45,058 bases of DNA from positions 1 through 45,058 of the forward strand of contig JAHJXZ010000261.1 in NCBI GenBank assembly GCA_018827205.1. Direction: 5' to 3'. Below the pieces are notes generated by a model. It was not told the DNA's origin, searched no databases, and was given only the letters and a program-made list of their open reading frames with translations. Each line of letters opens with the position of its first letter. Positions within the stretch are counted from its first letter, which is position 1. Made by a program: the position numbers and the translations under genes. Origin of the DNA: Gammaproteobacteria bacterium. Its GTDB lineage: Bacteria > Pseudomonadota > Gammaproteobacteria > Pseudomonadales > Pseudomonadaceae. This document shows positions 24,262 to 31,910 of this stretch, one piece after another.

Positions 24262-26352
24262 TCAGAAGTCGTAGTCGACCTTGGCCCAGAGGGTGCGGCC
24301 CGGCTCGTCGATACGGGTTTCAGCCGGGAAGCCAAAACCGGCATCACCACCGAGGTTAAGGTGCTCGGCATAGTTCTTGTCGAACAGGTTGTCGACCCCG
24401 GCACTCAGCTTGACCTGCTTGGTTACACGGTAAGCCCCGTTGAGCGAGAACACGCCGAAACCCGCGCTGTCACCCAGGTCCTGGCCCACCACGTTGCCGC
24501 GACCGTCAGCCACCCGGCCCTGGCCATCGACTACGCGCCACAGTGCGCCGGCGCTCCAGTTGTCACGCTGGTAGGTCAGGCCCAGGCGCGCTTCCAGCGG
24601 CGGCATCTGCGGCAGCGCTTCGCCATCGGAGCTGTTCTTGCCCCAGGCGTAAGCCAGAGTGGCATCGGCCTTCCAGTTGGAATTCAAGTTATACGCCACG
24701 CCCAACTCGCCACCCATGATGCGTGCATCGATGTTGTCGGCCTGAGTATTCATGCCGCGATAATCGAACAGGATGTAGTCACGCACCTGACCGACATAGG
24801 CCGAGGCCCAGGCCTGCAGCGCTTTATCGCGATATTGAATACCGACGTCCAGCTGCGTGGTCTTCTCCGGCTTGATGCCATCGAAGGCGTTATCCGATCC
24901 TGCAGGGCCGTTAAGCCCGGCAGAAAACAGCTCCCAGTAATCCGGGAAGCGCTGCACATGACCAATACCGGCATAGACGGTGGTCGGCGAGCCAGTCAGG
25001 TCATGCTCATAGCGTACAAAGCCACTGGGCAAAGTATCGGCACGGGTTTCGCCCGCTGTCGGGTTAGGCGTTGGCATGCCCATACCCATCATGCTGCTGA
25101 AGCTCGGCCGGAAGTCCTTGGCCGAGGCACGGTCCAGGCGCGCGCCGGACACCAGACGATTACGCCCAGCCAACTGCCAAGTGGACTCGGCGAAAATGCC
25201 GTAGTTGTGCATCAGCGCGTCCTTGTCCCACGCAAAGTGATCAGCGTCGGTGTAGTCGCCCATCATGCTCAGGGTAGAGCTGCGCTGGCGGTGCTCGCTG
25301 CGCTGCGCATCGACGCCGGTGACCAGCTCGACATCCTGCCACTGCCAGGTCGCGGCCAGGCGCGCGCCGAGTGTGCGGCGGTCGACCTGCGCCGCCATTG
25401 GGCCACTCATCATGCTGGTTGGGTCCGGCATGCGCAGGCGGAAGTTGTCCATGATGTGGTCGGCGTAGTTGTAGTAAACCTTGGCCTCGACTTTATCCAG
25501 CACACCACCCAGGTTACTGCGCTCCACGCGCAGGCCGAGGCTTTCACGCTTGAACTGAGTGCCATCCATGCCACGGCCGCCGTAGCGTGCCTCGCCATCA
25601 CCACGGCCGGCGGTCAGTTCAATCAGGGTATCGGCATCCGGAGTCCAGCCCAGGGCTACGTCGCCGTTCCATTTGTCCCAGCGCGAGGGGATGGTGTCGC
25701 CATTACCGTTGTCGTAATCGTCCGAATGCGAGCGGTTGCCAGTCACGCGCAGGTAGCCCTGCTCGCTGCCGACAGCGCCATCGAGCGTCTGGTCGAAACG
25801 ACCGTTGGAGCCGGCCAGCACGCTGGCATGCAAGCGTGCGCCCAGCTCACCAAAACGCTCCGGCTCGCGGTCGAAGCGCACCACACCCGCCGAGGCGCCA
25901 GGGCCCCAGATCACGCTTTGCGGGCCTTTGGTGACGGTCAGCAGGTCATAAGTTTCCGGCGAGATGTAGGAGCTCGGTGCATCCATCCGCCCCGGGCAGG
26001 CTCCGAGCATCTGCCCGCCATCGGTAAGCAACAACAGACGTGAGCCGAACATCCCGCGTAGCACCGGATCACTGTTGCTGCCGCCGCTGCGGACGGCAGA
26101 GAAACCGGGAATAGACTTCAGGTAATCCGCCGCATCACTGGCCGGCACCGGCTGGCGCGGATCCTTGGGGTAGGCCACCACGGTCAGTGGCGAGCGCTGC
26201 TGTACCGCGGTAATCACCAACGGCGGCAACTGCAGCTCGGCAGTTTGCTCAGGCGTTTGTGCCGCATGCCCCTGGCCAGCCAAAAGCAAGCCGACACAGA
26301 GAGGAGCCAGACGAAAAGGTGCAGCACTTATCAATAGCGAACGAGTAGACAT
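24262..26352 (-). CDS. oprC: TonB-dependent copper receptor, OprC-like
   Basis: The 696-residue outer-membrane protein has a signal peptide at about 1-31, a plug domain at about 60-175 and a 22-strand barrel. It is of the OprC/NosA group (TonB_copper), which takes up copper or helps load copper enzymes. Plug landmarks are LPPLVITAVQQRSP, VLRGMFGSRLLLLTDGGQM and VTKGPQSVIWGPGAS. A Met-rich stretch SSMMGMGMPTPN in the barrel could bind copper. The end, LWAKVDYDF, is a proper outer-membrane C-terminal aromatic. The ATG at MSTRSLL is preferred over an extension 21 codons longer. It lies downstream of DUF2946, PCu(A)C and PepSY-TM genes. Confidence 0.9.
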   Translation of the reverse strand: MSTRSLLISAAPFRLAPLCVGLLLAGQGHAAQTPEQTAELQLPPLVITAVQQRSPLTVVAYPKDPRQPVPASDAADYLKSIPGFSAVRSGGSNSDPVLRGMFGSRLLLLTDGGQMLGACPGRMDAPSSYISPETYDLLTVTKGPQSVIWGPGASAGVVRFDREPERFGELGARLHASVLAGSNGRFDQTLDGAVGSEQGYLRVTGNRSHSDDYDNGNGDTIPSRWDKWNGDVALGWTPDADTLIELTAGRGDGEARYGGRGMDGTQFKRESLGLRVERSNLGGVLDKVEAKVYYNYADHIMDNFRLRMPDPTSMMSGPMAAQVDRRTLGARLAATWQWQDVELVTGVDAQRSEHRQRSSTLSMMGDYTDADHFAWDKDALMHNYGIFAESTWQLAGRNRLVSGARLDRASAKDFRPSFSSMMGMGMPTPNPTAGETRADTLPSGFVRYEHDLTGSPTTVYAGIGHVQRFPDYWELFSAGLNGPAGSDNAFDGIKPEKTTQLDVGIQYRDKALQAWASAYVGQVRDYILFDYRGMNTQADNIDARIMGGELGVAYNLNSNWKADATLAYAWGKNSSDGEALPQMPPLEARLGLTYQRDNWSAGALWRVVDGQGRVADGRGNVVGQDLGDSAGFGVFSLNGAYRVTKQVKLSAGVDNLFDKNYAEHLNLGGDAGFGFPAETRIDEPGRTLWAKVDYDF

Positions 26353-26433
26353 GGATATTCCAAAATCGAGACAAAACCAGAGAATGGCCAGCGCCGCTAA
26401 GCGGCAGTGACACAAGCAATAAGCTGATGACGA

Positions 26434-26805
26434 TTAGGAATAAACGGGGGGAGCGCGGCTACGTGAGCCGGGGAAAATGGCCGAGCGCGCCACGCCACTG
26501 CGTACCGGCGCACTGTGCCGATCCACTGCAGTAGTCGCAGCCAACGCCAGTGATGGGCTGGCACAACCGGTCGCAGGGCTGTGCAACAACAGCGTGCAAT
26601 AGCCGCACTTGGCCCACGGGGCGTCATGACTCAGCGAGCTGTCATGACTACCGCTGTGCTCACCACAGGCCAACTCAGTCAGCCAGGCCGGTTCGGCAGG
26701 CTGACTGAGCTGCGACCATAACGGCCCGACACTGAGCAATAGCATGGCCAACAGGGCCAGCCAGCTCGCGCGGTAATGGGCAGTTAGGGAGCGCTTATGG
26801 GGCAT
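26434..26805 (-). CDS. DUF2946 family protein (first of two)
   Basis: The 123-residue protein begins with a basic region and a hydrophobic helix (WLALLAMLLLSVGPLWSQL). HSGSHDSSLSHDAPWAKCGYCTLLLHSP follows, with its core CGYC and several His; together these are the DUF2946 hallmark. DUF2946 genes usually accompany copper genes, and the Cys/His pattern suggests copper contact, though this is not shown. The ATG is used rather than the GTG one codon before it. It sits between the PCu(A)C and copper receptor genes. Confidence 0.8.
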   Translation of the reverse strand: MPHKRSLTAHYRASWLALLAMLLLSVGPLWSQLSQPAEPAWLTELACGEHSGSHDSSLSHDAPWAKCGYCTLLLHSPATGCASPSLALAATTAVDRHSAPVRSGVARSAIFPGSRSRAPPVYS

Positions 26806-26884
26806 CACGACAACTCAAGAATGCTGCACCGACTAGGGCCAAAGGCCAGAAAACACGACAGGGATGCGTCAACGACGTGGCCAT

Positions 26885-26911
26885 AAAACCCCGCTGCCAC
26901 ACAGTGGGGCT
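26885..26911 (-). terminator. Terminator-like hairpin after PCu(A)C gene
   Basis: On the minus strand, AGCCCCACTG pairs with CAGCGGGGTT around GTGTGG, with one mismatch, followed by TTAT. It may reduce transcription from the PCu(A)C gene into the DUF2946 gene. Confidence 0.6.
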
Positions 26912-26923
26912 GAATGATGCAAA

Positions 26924-27388
26924 TCAGTGAGCGTGCTCGTCAGCGGGGGCATCCTTTTGCACGGCCACTTCGACATCAACCTTACCGGCGTTTTCAAAGG
27001 TCAGGGTCAGCGGGAAACGCTCGCCGTCCTTGGCCTGCTGTTTCAGGTTGAACATCATCACGTGGTAGCCCATGGGTTCGAACTTCACCTCACCGCCGGC
27101 GGGGATGGTTACGTTCTCAACCTGCTGCATTTTCATCACACCGTCGGCATGTATGTGCTCATGCAGCTCCGCTTTACCGGCGTGCGGGGTGCTGACACTG
27201 AGCAGACGATCTGCCTCGGCGCCCTTGTTGTGCACCACAAAATAAGCCGCCGCCGTAGGGGCTACAGGTGGCATTTCCCGCGACCAGGGGTGGGCGATGT
27301 GCAACTCACCGACCGTGTATTCGTGGGCATTGGCAAACAGGCTCGGGCTCAGCAAAGCGGCAATCAGCAGGGTCTTTTTCAACAACAT
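26924..27388 (-). CDS. Periplasmic copper chaperone PCu(A)C
   Basis: The 154-residue protein has a signal peptide at 1-21 ending ANA. The family carries Cu(I) in the periplasm for cytochrome oxidase assembly or copper supply. Visible ligands are His33 and Met39 in AHPWSREMPPV, and the second cluster ELHEHIHADGVMKM at 74-87. There the usual H-x-M reads HEH, so a His may replace Met. The beta-rich C-terminus (VKFEPMGYHVMMFNLKQ) is typical. The neighbours are the OprC-like receptor and the PepSY-TM gene, so it likely takes copper after import. Confidence 0.9.
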   Translation of the reverse strand: MLLKKTLLIAALLSPSLFANAHEYTVGELHIAHPWSREMPPVAPTAAAYFVVHNKGAEADRLLSVSTPHAGKAELHEHIHADGVMKMQQVENVTIPAGGEVKFEPMGYHVMMFNLKQQAKDGERFPLTLTFENAGKVDVEVAVQKDAPADEHAH

Positions 27389-27445
27389 GGTGTGTCTCCA
27401 TTAGTGGGCTAACAGTTCAAGCATGCAATACATGGGTACGTGTAT

Positions 27446-27470
27446 AACGCAGGCACATCAGGCCTGCGTT
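27446..27470 (-). terminator. Stem-loop after the PepSY-TM gene
   Basis: AACGCAGGC and GCCTGCGTT form a perfect 9-base stem. It lies 12 bases after the PepSY-TM stop codon, without a strong T-run. It is either a terminator or a processing stem in the polycistronic message. Confidence 0.5.
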
Positions 27471-27481
27471 CATCCAGTCAC

Positions 27482-28855
27482 TCAGTCGCTGGTCAGTGGG
27501 CGCAAGCCCGCTATACGTGACAACAGCAACCAATCCAGCGCGCAGATCAGCAACAAGGACGCGCCCACCAGCGGGAAGGCGGCGCCGAGCAGGGCCATGA
27601 TGACAATCGCGGTTTTCCAGCGCGGCAGGTCGTGGCGCAGCGGCGGTACGCCAAACTTGCCGCTCGGACGGCGCTGCCACCACATGATCAGGCCGCTGAT
27701 CGCACTCAGCAGCACCAGCAGGCAGACCGCAAGCATCAGCAACTGGTTGGCCAGGCCGAACAGCTTGCCCTCATGCAACATCACCCCAGTTTCCACGGTT
27801 TTAGCCACCACGCCGTAATCCTTCCAGCGCACATCGGCGAGCACCGCACCGCTGTATTGATCGATGTGCAGGGTGGCGTCGTTACGTGGGTCAGCGGCAA
27901 ATAGCGCGATGCTGTACACCCCAGTCTCACCTTTCGGCAGGGTGATGCTGTAACCCGGTTGCACGCCGCGCTCGGCAGCGGTATCAACCACGTACTGCAG
28001 CAGATTGGCCGGAGCCGCAGGTATCTGCGACGCCGCATGAGCGTTATGCGCGGCATGCGGGTCGGAAGCCGGCAGCGGCGTGGTTTCCACTGCCCAGGCA
28101 ACGGTCTGCTGACTGCTGGTGTTGAGGCTGCCGGTAAGCTTGCCGGACTGCGGCACGTCATCCCACATCGCCGCTGGGAAGTGGTTCCAGGCGCCGGCAA
28201 ACTGCGCGCCCCAGAAGCCGGTCCAGGTCATCCCGGTGAGCAGCATAAACAACAGCAGCAGCGAGCCCCAAAAGCCTGTCACCGCGTGCAAGTCACGCCA
28301 CAGCAAACGCCCACGAGCACTCAGCCTTGGCCACAGCACACCCGCCCCAGAACGCCCGCGCGGCCACCACAGGTACAGACCGGAGACCACCAACACGATG
28401 CCCCAACCGGCGGCTAACTCAATCAGGCGGTCGCCCAGGGTGCCGATCATCAGGTCGCCATGTAGCTGACGGGCGATGGCCTGCAAGTTGAGCTGCGCAT
28501 CCTGGCTGCCCAGAATCCTGGCGCTGTAAGGGTCAACAAACACATTGAGGCTCTGGCCATCGACCTCCAGCACAAACTGCGCGCTACGCTCGGTGTTCAG
28601 CGGCGGCAGGTACTGGCTGATACTGGCCTCGGGATACGCCTGGCGCACCAGTGCCAGTTGCTGATCGGCCGAGATCGCTTGCTCGGCAGGCGTCACCTGC
28701 AGCAGCTCGGCATACATCAGCTGATCCAGCTGCGGCTTGAACAGGTAGATGATCCCGGTGACCGAGAGCAGGATCAGAAATGGGATCACGAACAGCCCGG
28801 CATAGAAATGCCAGCGCCAGGCCAGGTTATAAAAAGAAGGAGCACGTTGGCTCAT
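27482..28855 (-). CDS. PepSY-associated TM domain protein
   Basis: The 457-residue inner-membrane protein is of the PepSY_TM family (PiuB-like). It has an N-terminal helix WHFYAGLFVIPFLILLSVTG, central helices (LAAGWGIVLVVSGLYLWWP, FWGSLLLLFMLLTG) and a further C-terminal group. Periplasmic PepSY domains lie between them (residues about 60-130 and 280-340). His in HFYAG, RQLHGDLMIG, LHAVTG and LHEGKLFG are conserved haem-like positions; some relatives reduce iron chelates. A His-rich loop (ASDPHAAHNAHAA) is present. GGAG precedes the ATG. It sits between the second DUF2946 gene and PCu(A)C, so a reductase role in copper uptake is plausible, not proven. Confidence 0.88.
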   Translation of the reverse strand: MSQRAPSFYNLAWRWHFYAGLFVIPFLILLSVTGIIYLFKPQLDQLMYAELLQVTPAEQAISADQQLALVRQAYPEASISQYLPPLNTERSAQFVLEVDGQSLNVFVDPYSARILGSQDAQLNLQAIARQLHGDLMIGTLGDRLIELAAGWGIVLVVSGLYLWWPRGRSGAGVLWPRLSARGRLLWRDLHAVTGFWGSLLLLFMLLTGMTWTGFWGAQFAGAWNHFPAAMWDDVPQSGKLTGSLNTSSQQTVAWAVETTPLPASDPHAAHNAHAASQIPAAPANLLQYVVDTAAERGVQPGYSITLPKGETGVYSIALFAADPRNDATLHIDQYSGAVLADVRWKDYGVVAKTVETGVMLHEGKLFGLANQLLMLAVCLLVLLSAISGLIMWWQRRPSGKFGVPPLRHDLPRWKTAIVIMALLGAAFPLVGASLLLICALDWLLLSRIAGLRPLTSD

Positions 28856-28942
28856 GGATCAACTCCGATAGCTCATCAATAGCGTTACTGCACGAGACAA
28901 CATGCAGCACAACGACGACAGCCGGGACGTGATGCCCGGTCG

Positions 28943-29329
28943 CTACAGAGTGAACGGAGAAGCGCGGGGGTTGGCCGAAGGCCAGAGATAGCGAACAGGT
29001 CGCGGGGTAAAGAAGAACGTCAGCAGTGGTGCGCGGCTGGGTGCCAGCAAACCTAGCAAACCGAAAAACGCCGCCAGAATGATCGCGCTGAAGGTGGAAC
29101 TCAGGGAGCAACCGGAGCCGGTTGCCGAATTGGGCGCCACCACACCGGAGCCTTCCAGATCGGCACCGGCACCGAAGTTGCCCTCAAAAGAGCAGTACTG
29201 GCTGCTCAATCCACTGAGCTGAAGTCCGGCCATCTGCCCGTGACCAATACTGCAGGCGAACGCACTGAACAGAACGCTGAAATACAGCATCCAGGCCAGC
29301 AGGCGACGGTCAGTACGGGTCATTTTCAT
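28943..29329 (-). CDS. DUF2946 family protein (second of two)
   Basis: The 128-residue protein starts at the ATG in MKMTRTDRRLLAWMLYFSVL; a 34-codon longer frame overlaps the LysR gene end and lacks a matching N-terminus. It has an N-terminal hydrophobic helix, a Cys in SAFACSIGHGQ and another in SQYCSFEG. A C-terminal hydrophobic segment ends in PRPVRYLWPSANPRASPF, typical of DUF2946 (PF11162). It is the first gene of the minus-strand copper-linked cluster, upstream of PepSY-TM. Confidence 0.72.
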   Translation of the reverse strand: MKMTRTDRRLLAWMLYFSVLFSAFACSIGHGQMAGLQLSGLSSQYCSFEGNFGAGADLEGSGVVAPNSATGSGCSLSSTFSAIILAAFFGLLGLLAPSRAPLLTFFFTPRPVRYLWPSANPRASPFTL

Positions 29330-29411
29330 GGGGCGCGACTCTAGCATTGCTCTGGGGCGCATGTGACACAGCCGCACTGCGATGGATTGCCGCAGCGCGC
29401 TGGCGGCAATC

Positions 29412-30329
29412 TTAGTTCGGCCACGGCGCATCCGCCAACAACTCTGTACACCTTAGCTGCACGAACTCACGCAGCAGCAACACCGGCTTGCTCAGTTGCG
29501 CACGGTGCGCGCAGATCAGGTTGAGCGGTGTCGGCTCGCCGCGCAGCTCGGGCAGCAGTACCTGGAGCCGACCGGCGCGCACGTCGCCGGCCACATCCAG
29601 CCAGGATTTGTACACCAGCCCGGCACCACTGACCGCCCAACGCCGCACCACATCGGCATCATCACTGACCCGGTCGCCTTTGACGCTAATGCCTTGCTCG
29701 CGCTTGCCATCACTGAAACGCCAGCGGTCATGCAGCCGCCCGCCGAGCATGTAGAGCAGACAGTTGTGCTCGGCCAGCTCATCCACCGATTGCGGCGCGC
29801 CATGCAGCTGCAGGTACTGCGGTGCGGCGCAGAGCACACGGCGGTTAGCGGCGGCAACGGGTAAGGCGACCAGGCTGGAGTCCTCTGGGGCGCCGTAGCG
29901 CAGGGCAATGTCCACCGGCTCGCGAAACAGATCCGCCACACGATCACCCAGAAGCAGGCGCAGTAGCACCTGAGGATGCGCCAGCTGAAACTCATCCAGC
30001 CAGGGCAACAGCGTATTGCGGCCGAAATCCGATGGCGCAGACAGCTGCAACGGCCCACTGATGCCGACCTTGCTGCCAGCCAACTGCTGACGGCCGTCAT
30101 CCAGGCTCTGCAGGGCCAACCGTGCATGGCCGAGAAACAACTCACCCTCGGGTGTCAGCCGCAGGCTGCGGGTGGAGCGGCTGAACAGGCGCGCCTGCAG
30201 TTGCTGTTCCAGACGCTTGAGCGCGGCGCTGGCCACTGCCGGGGAAATATCCAGGCGTCGCGCTGCCGCCGAGAGATTGCCCAGATCAGCGGTGGTGACA
30301 AACAACTGCAGATCATCAAAACGCAGCAT
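29412..30329 (-). CDS. LysR-family transcriptional regulator
   Basis: The 305-residue protein has a winged helix-turn-helix at about 1-60 (LGNLSAAARRLDISPAVASA, ALKRLEQQLQARLFSRSTRS). A CrgA/DhcR-type LysR substrate-binding domain lies at about 90-290 (GPLQLSAPSDFGRN, VDIALRYGAP). It is divergent from the ABM monooxygenase and quinone-oxidoreductase genes with a 103-base shared gap. By the usual LysR layout, these are its likely targets. The effector may be an electrophile or quinone-like compound, by analogy only. Confidence 0.88.
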   Translation of the reverse strand: MLRFDDLQLFVTTADLGNLSAAARRLDISPAVASAALKRLEQQLQARLFSRSTRSLRLTPEGELFLGHARLALQSLDDGRQQLAGSKVGISGPLQLSAPSDFGRNTLLPWLDEFQLAHPQVLLRLLLGDRVADLFREPVDIALRYGAPEDSSLVALPVAAANRRVLCAAPQYLQLHGAPQSVDELAEHNCLLYMLGGRLHDRWRFSDGKREQGISVKGDRVSDDADVVRRWAVSGAGLVYKSWLDVAGDVRAGRLQVLLPELRGEPTPLNLICAHRAQLSKPVLLLREFVQLRCTELLADAPWPN

Positions 30330-30432
30330 GGCAGCTCATTATCAAAAAAATATTGAAAGAGACTCTAGTAGCAGACTGTTTTTCTCGTCAATCAAATAAC
30401 CGAGCATTGCCAGCACTTAACCGGAGTCCACC
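30330..30432. promoter_or_regulatory. Divergent promoter region, LysR and ABM genes
   Basis: A 103-base A/T-rich gap (ATCAAAAAAATATTGAAAGA at 30341-30360) lies between the two start codons. It should contain both promoters and the LysR binding site. No clear dyad could be fixed by eye. Confidence 0.4.
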
Positions 30433-30726
30433 ATGACCACGCCACTGACCCTGATTGCCACCATCACTGCCCTCCCCGGCCAGGCCGAGGCTGTTGAAGC
30501 AGGCTTGCGCCAATTGGTGCCGCCCAGCCAAGCCGAAGCCGGTTGCCTGCAATACAACCTGCACCGCCATCAGGAGCTGCCCAATCGTTTCATCATGGTT
30601 GAGCAGTGGCAGGACGCCGCCGCCCTCCGCGCGCACCAGCAGACCGCACACTTTCTGCACTTCGGCGAAACCTGCGGCAGCCTGCTGGAACAGGTCGATC
30701 ATCAACTGATGCAACGCATTCTCTAA
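30433..30726 (+). CDS. Putative quinol monooxygenase (ABM domain)
   Basis: The 97-residue protein is a single antibiotic biosynthesis monooxygenase (ABM) domain, a dimeric ferredoxin-like fold as in YgiN. Landmarks are LTLIATITALPGQAEAVEAG, EAGCLQYNLHRHQ, FIMVEQWQDAAALRAHQQT and the ending HFLHFGE. No cofactor-binding residues can be assigned. It lies 10 bases before the quinone-oxidoreductase gene, with GGAGTCC before the ATG. The pair probably acts in quinone or electrophile detoxification, under the divergent LysR. Confidence 0.88.
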   Translation: MTTPLTLIATITALPGQAEAVEAGLRQLVPPSQAEAGCLQYNLHRHQELPNRFIMVEQWQDAAALRAHQQTAHFLHFGETCGSLLEQVDHQLMQRIL

Positions 30727-30736
30727 GGAGCACTCT

Positions 30737-31753
30737 ATGAAAGCTGTCGCCTATTACCAGCCTCTGCCCATCGACCACGCCGACGCCCTGCAGGATGTCG
30801 AACTGCCTGCACCAACGCCCGGGCCGCGCGACCTGCTGGTCGAGGTCAAGGCCATTTCGGTCAACCCGGTAGACACCAAGATCCGTCGCAATGTCGCCCC
30901 TGAAGACGGCGCTGCCAAGGTACTGGGCTGGGACGCCAGCGGTATCGTCAAGGCCGTGGGCAGCGATGTCAGCCTGTTCCAGCCTGGTGACCGGGTGTAT
31001 TACGCCGGGGCGATCAACCGCGCCGGGGCCAACAGCGAGCTACATGTGGTGGATGAACGCATCGTAGGGCGTATGCCAGAAAAGCTGGCGTTTGCCGAAG
31101 CCGCCGCCCTGCCGCTAACCGCAATCACCGCCTGGGAGTTGTTGTTTGAGCGACTGCAAGTCAGCCAAGGCAGCGCAGACCTGGGCCAGAGCCTGCTGAT
31201 CGTCGGTGCAGCCGGCGGCGTGGGTTCCATCTTGGTGCAGCTGGCACGTCAACTCACTGGCCTGACAGTGATTGGCACCGCATCCCGCCCCGAGACCCAA
31301 GCCTGGGTTCGCGAGCTGGGTGCGCATCATGTGATCGACCATCGCCAACCGCTGAGTGAAGAGCTGAAACGCATCGGTATCAACCAGGTCACCCATGTGG
31401 CGAGCCTGACCCAGACCGATCAGCACTATGCGCAACTGGTCGAAGCTCTGGCCCCGCAAGGCCGTCTGGCGCTGATCGACGATCCAGAGCAGCCGCTGGA
31501 CATCATGCCGCTCAAGCGCAAAAGCCTGTCGCTGCACTGGGAGTTGATGTTTACCCGCTCGCTGTTCGAGACCGCCGACATGATCGAGCAGCATCGCCTG
31601 CTGCAACGGGTTGCCGAACTGGTGGATGCCGGCACCCTGCACACCACCCTCGGCGAACACTTCGGCAGCATCAACGCGGCCAATCTGCGCCGCGCTCATA
31701 CTCTGCTGGAAAGCGGCACGGCCAAGGGCAAGATTGTTCTCGAAGGGTTTTAA
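30737..31753 (+). CDS. Zinc-type alcohol dehydrogenase-like / quinone oxidoreductase
   Basis: The 338-residue medium-chain dehydrogenase/reductase is of the YhdH/ZADH-1 type. It has a GroES-like N-terminal domain (VKAISVNPVDTKIRR; PGDRVYYAG) and a Rossmann domain. The NADPH loop is LLIVGAAGGVGSILVQLARQ near residue 155. The Cys and His zinc ligands of classical alcohol dehydrogenases are not seen, as in quinone oxidoreductases. AAGGAG precedes the ATG. It is co-transcribed with the ABM gene and ends at a terminator that begins at its stop codon. Confidence 0.9.
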   Translation: MKAVAYYQPLPIDHADALQDVELPAPTPGPRDLLVEVKAISVNPVDTKIRRNVAPEDGAAKVLGWDASGIVKAVGSDVSLFQPGDRVYYAGAINRAGANSELHVVDERIVGRMPEKLAFAEAAALPLTAITAWELLFERLQVSQGSADLGQSLLIVGAAGGVGSILVQLARQLTGLTVIGTASRPETQAWVRELGAHHVIDHRQPLSEELKRIGINQVTHVASLTQTDQHYAQLVEALAPQGRLALIDDPEQPLDIMPLKRKSLSLHWELMFTRSLFETADMIEQHRLLQRVAELVDAGTLHTTLGEHFGSINAANLRRAHTLLESGTAKGKIVLEGF

Positions 31754-31803
31754 AAAAGCCTGGGCACTCCGGCTCACGTTCTGCGTGAGCCGGCAGCTTT
31801 TTT
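31752..31803 (+). terminator. Terminator of the ABM/quinone-oxidoreductase operon
   Basis: The stem CCGGCTCACG/CGTGAGCCGG is extended by AAAAAAGC and GCTTTTTT at the outer ends, ending in a T-run. It may act in both directions. Confidence 0.85.
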
Positions 31804-31910
31804 ATCGCACGCCCTGCATTCGACAAAGGGCCGACTAGACTCAAGACATTGCCTCTTTCAGGCAACATCCTCTCTGTTCTTTCGACTTGGCTAGCCACTG
31901 GCGGTAAGGG

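Noticed and set aside
24154-26043. A 629-residue plus-strand frame over the copper receptor gene
   Set aside because: It is the antisense shadow of the TonB-dependent receptor; its His/Ala/Val-rich translation is typical of such shadows.
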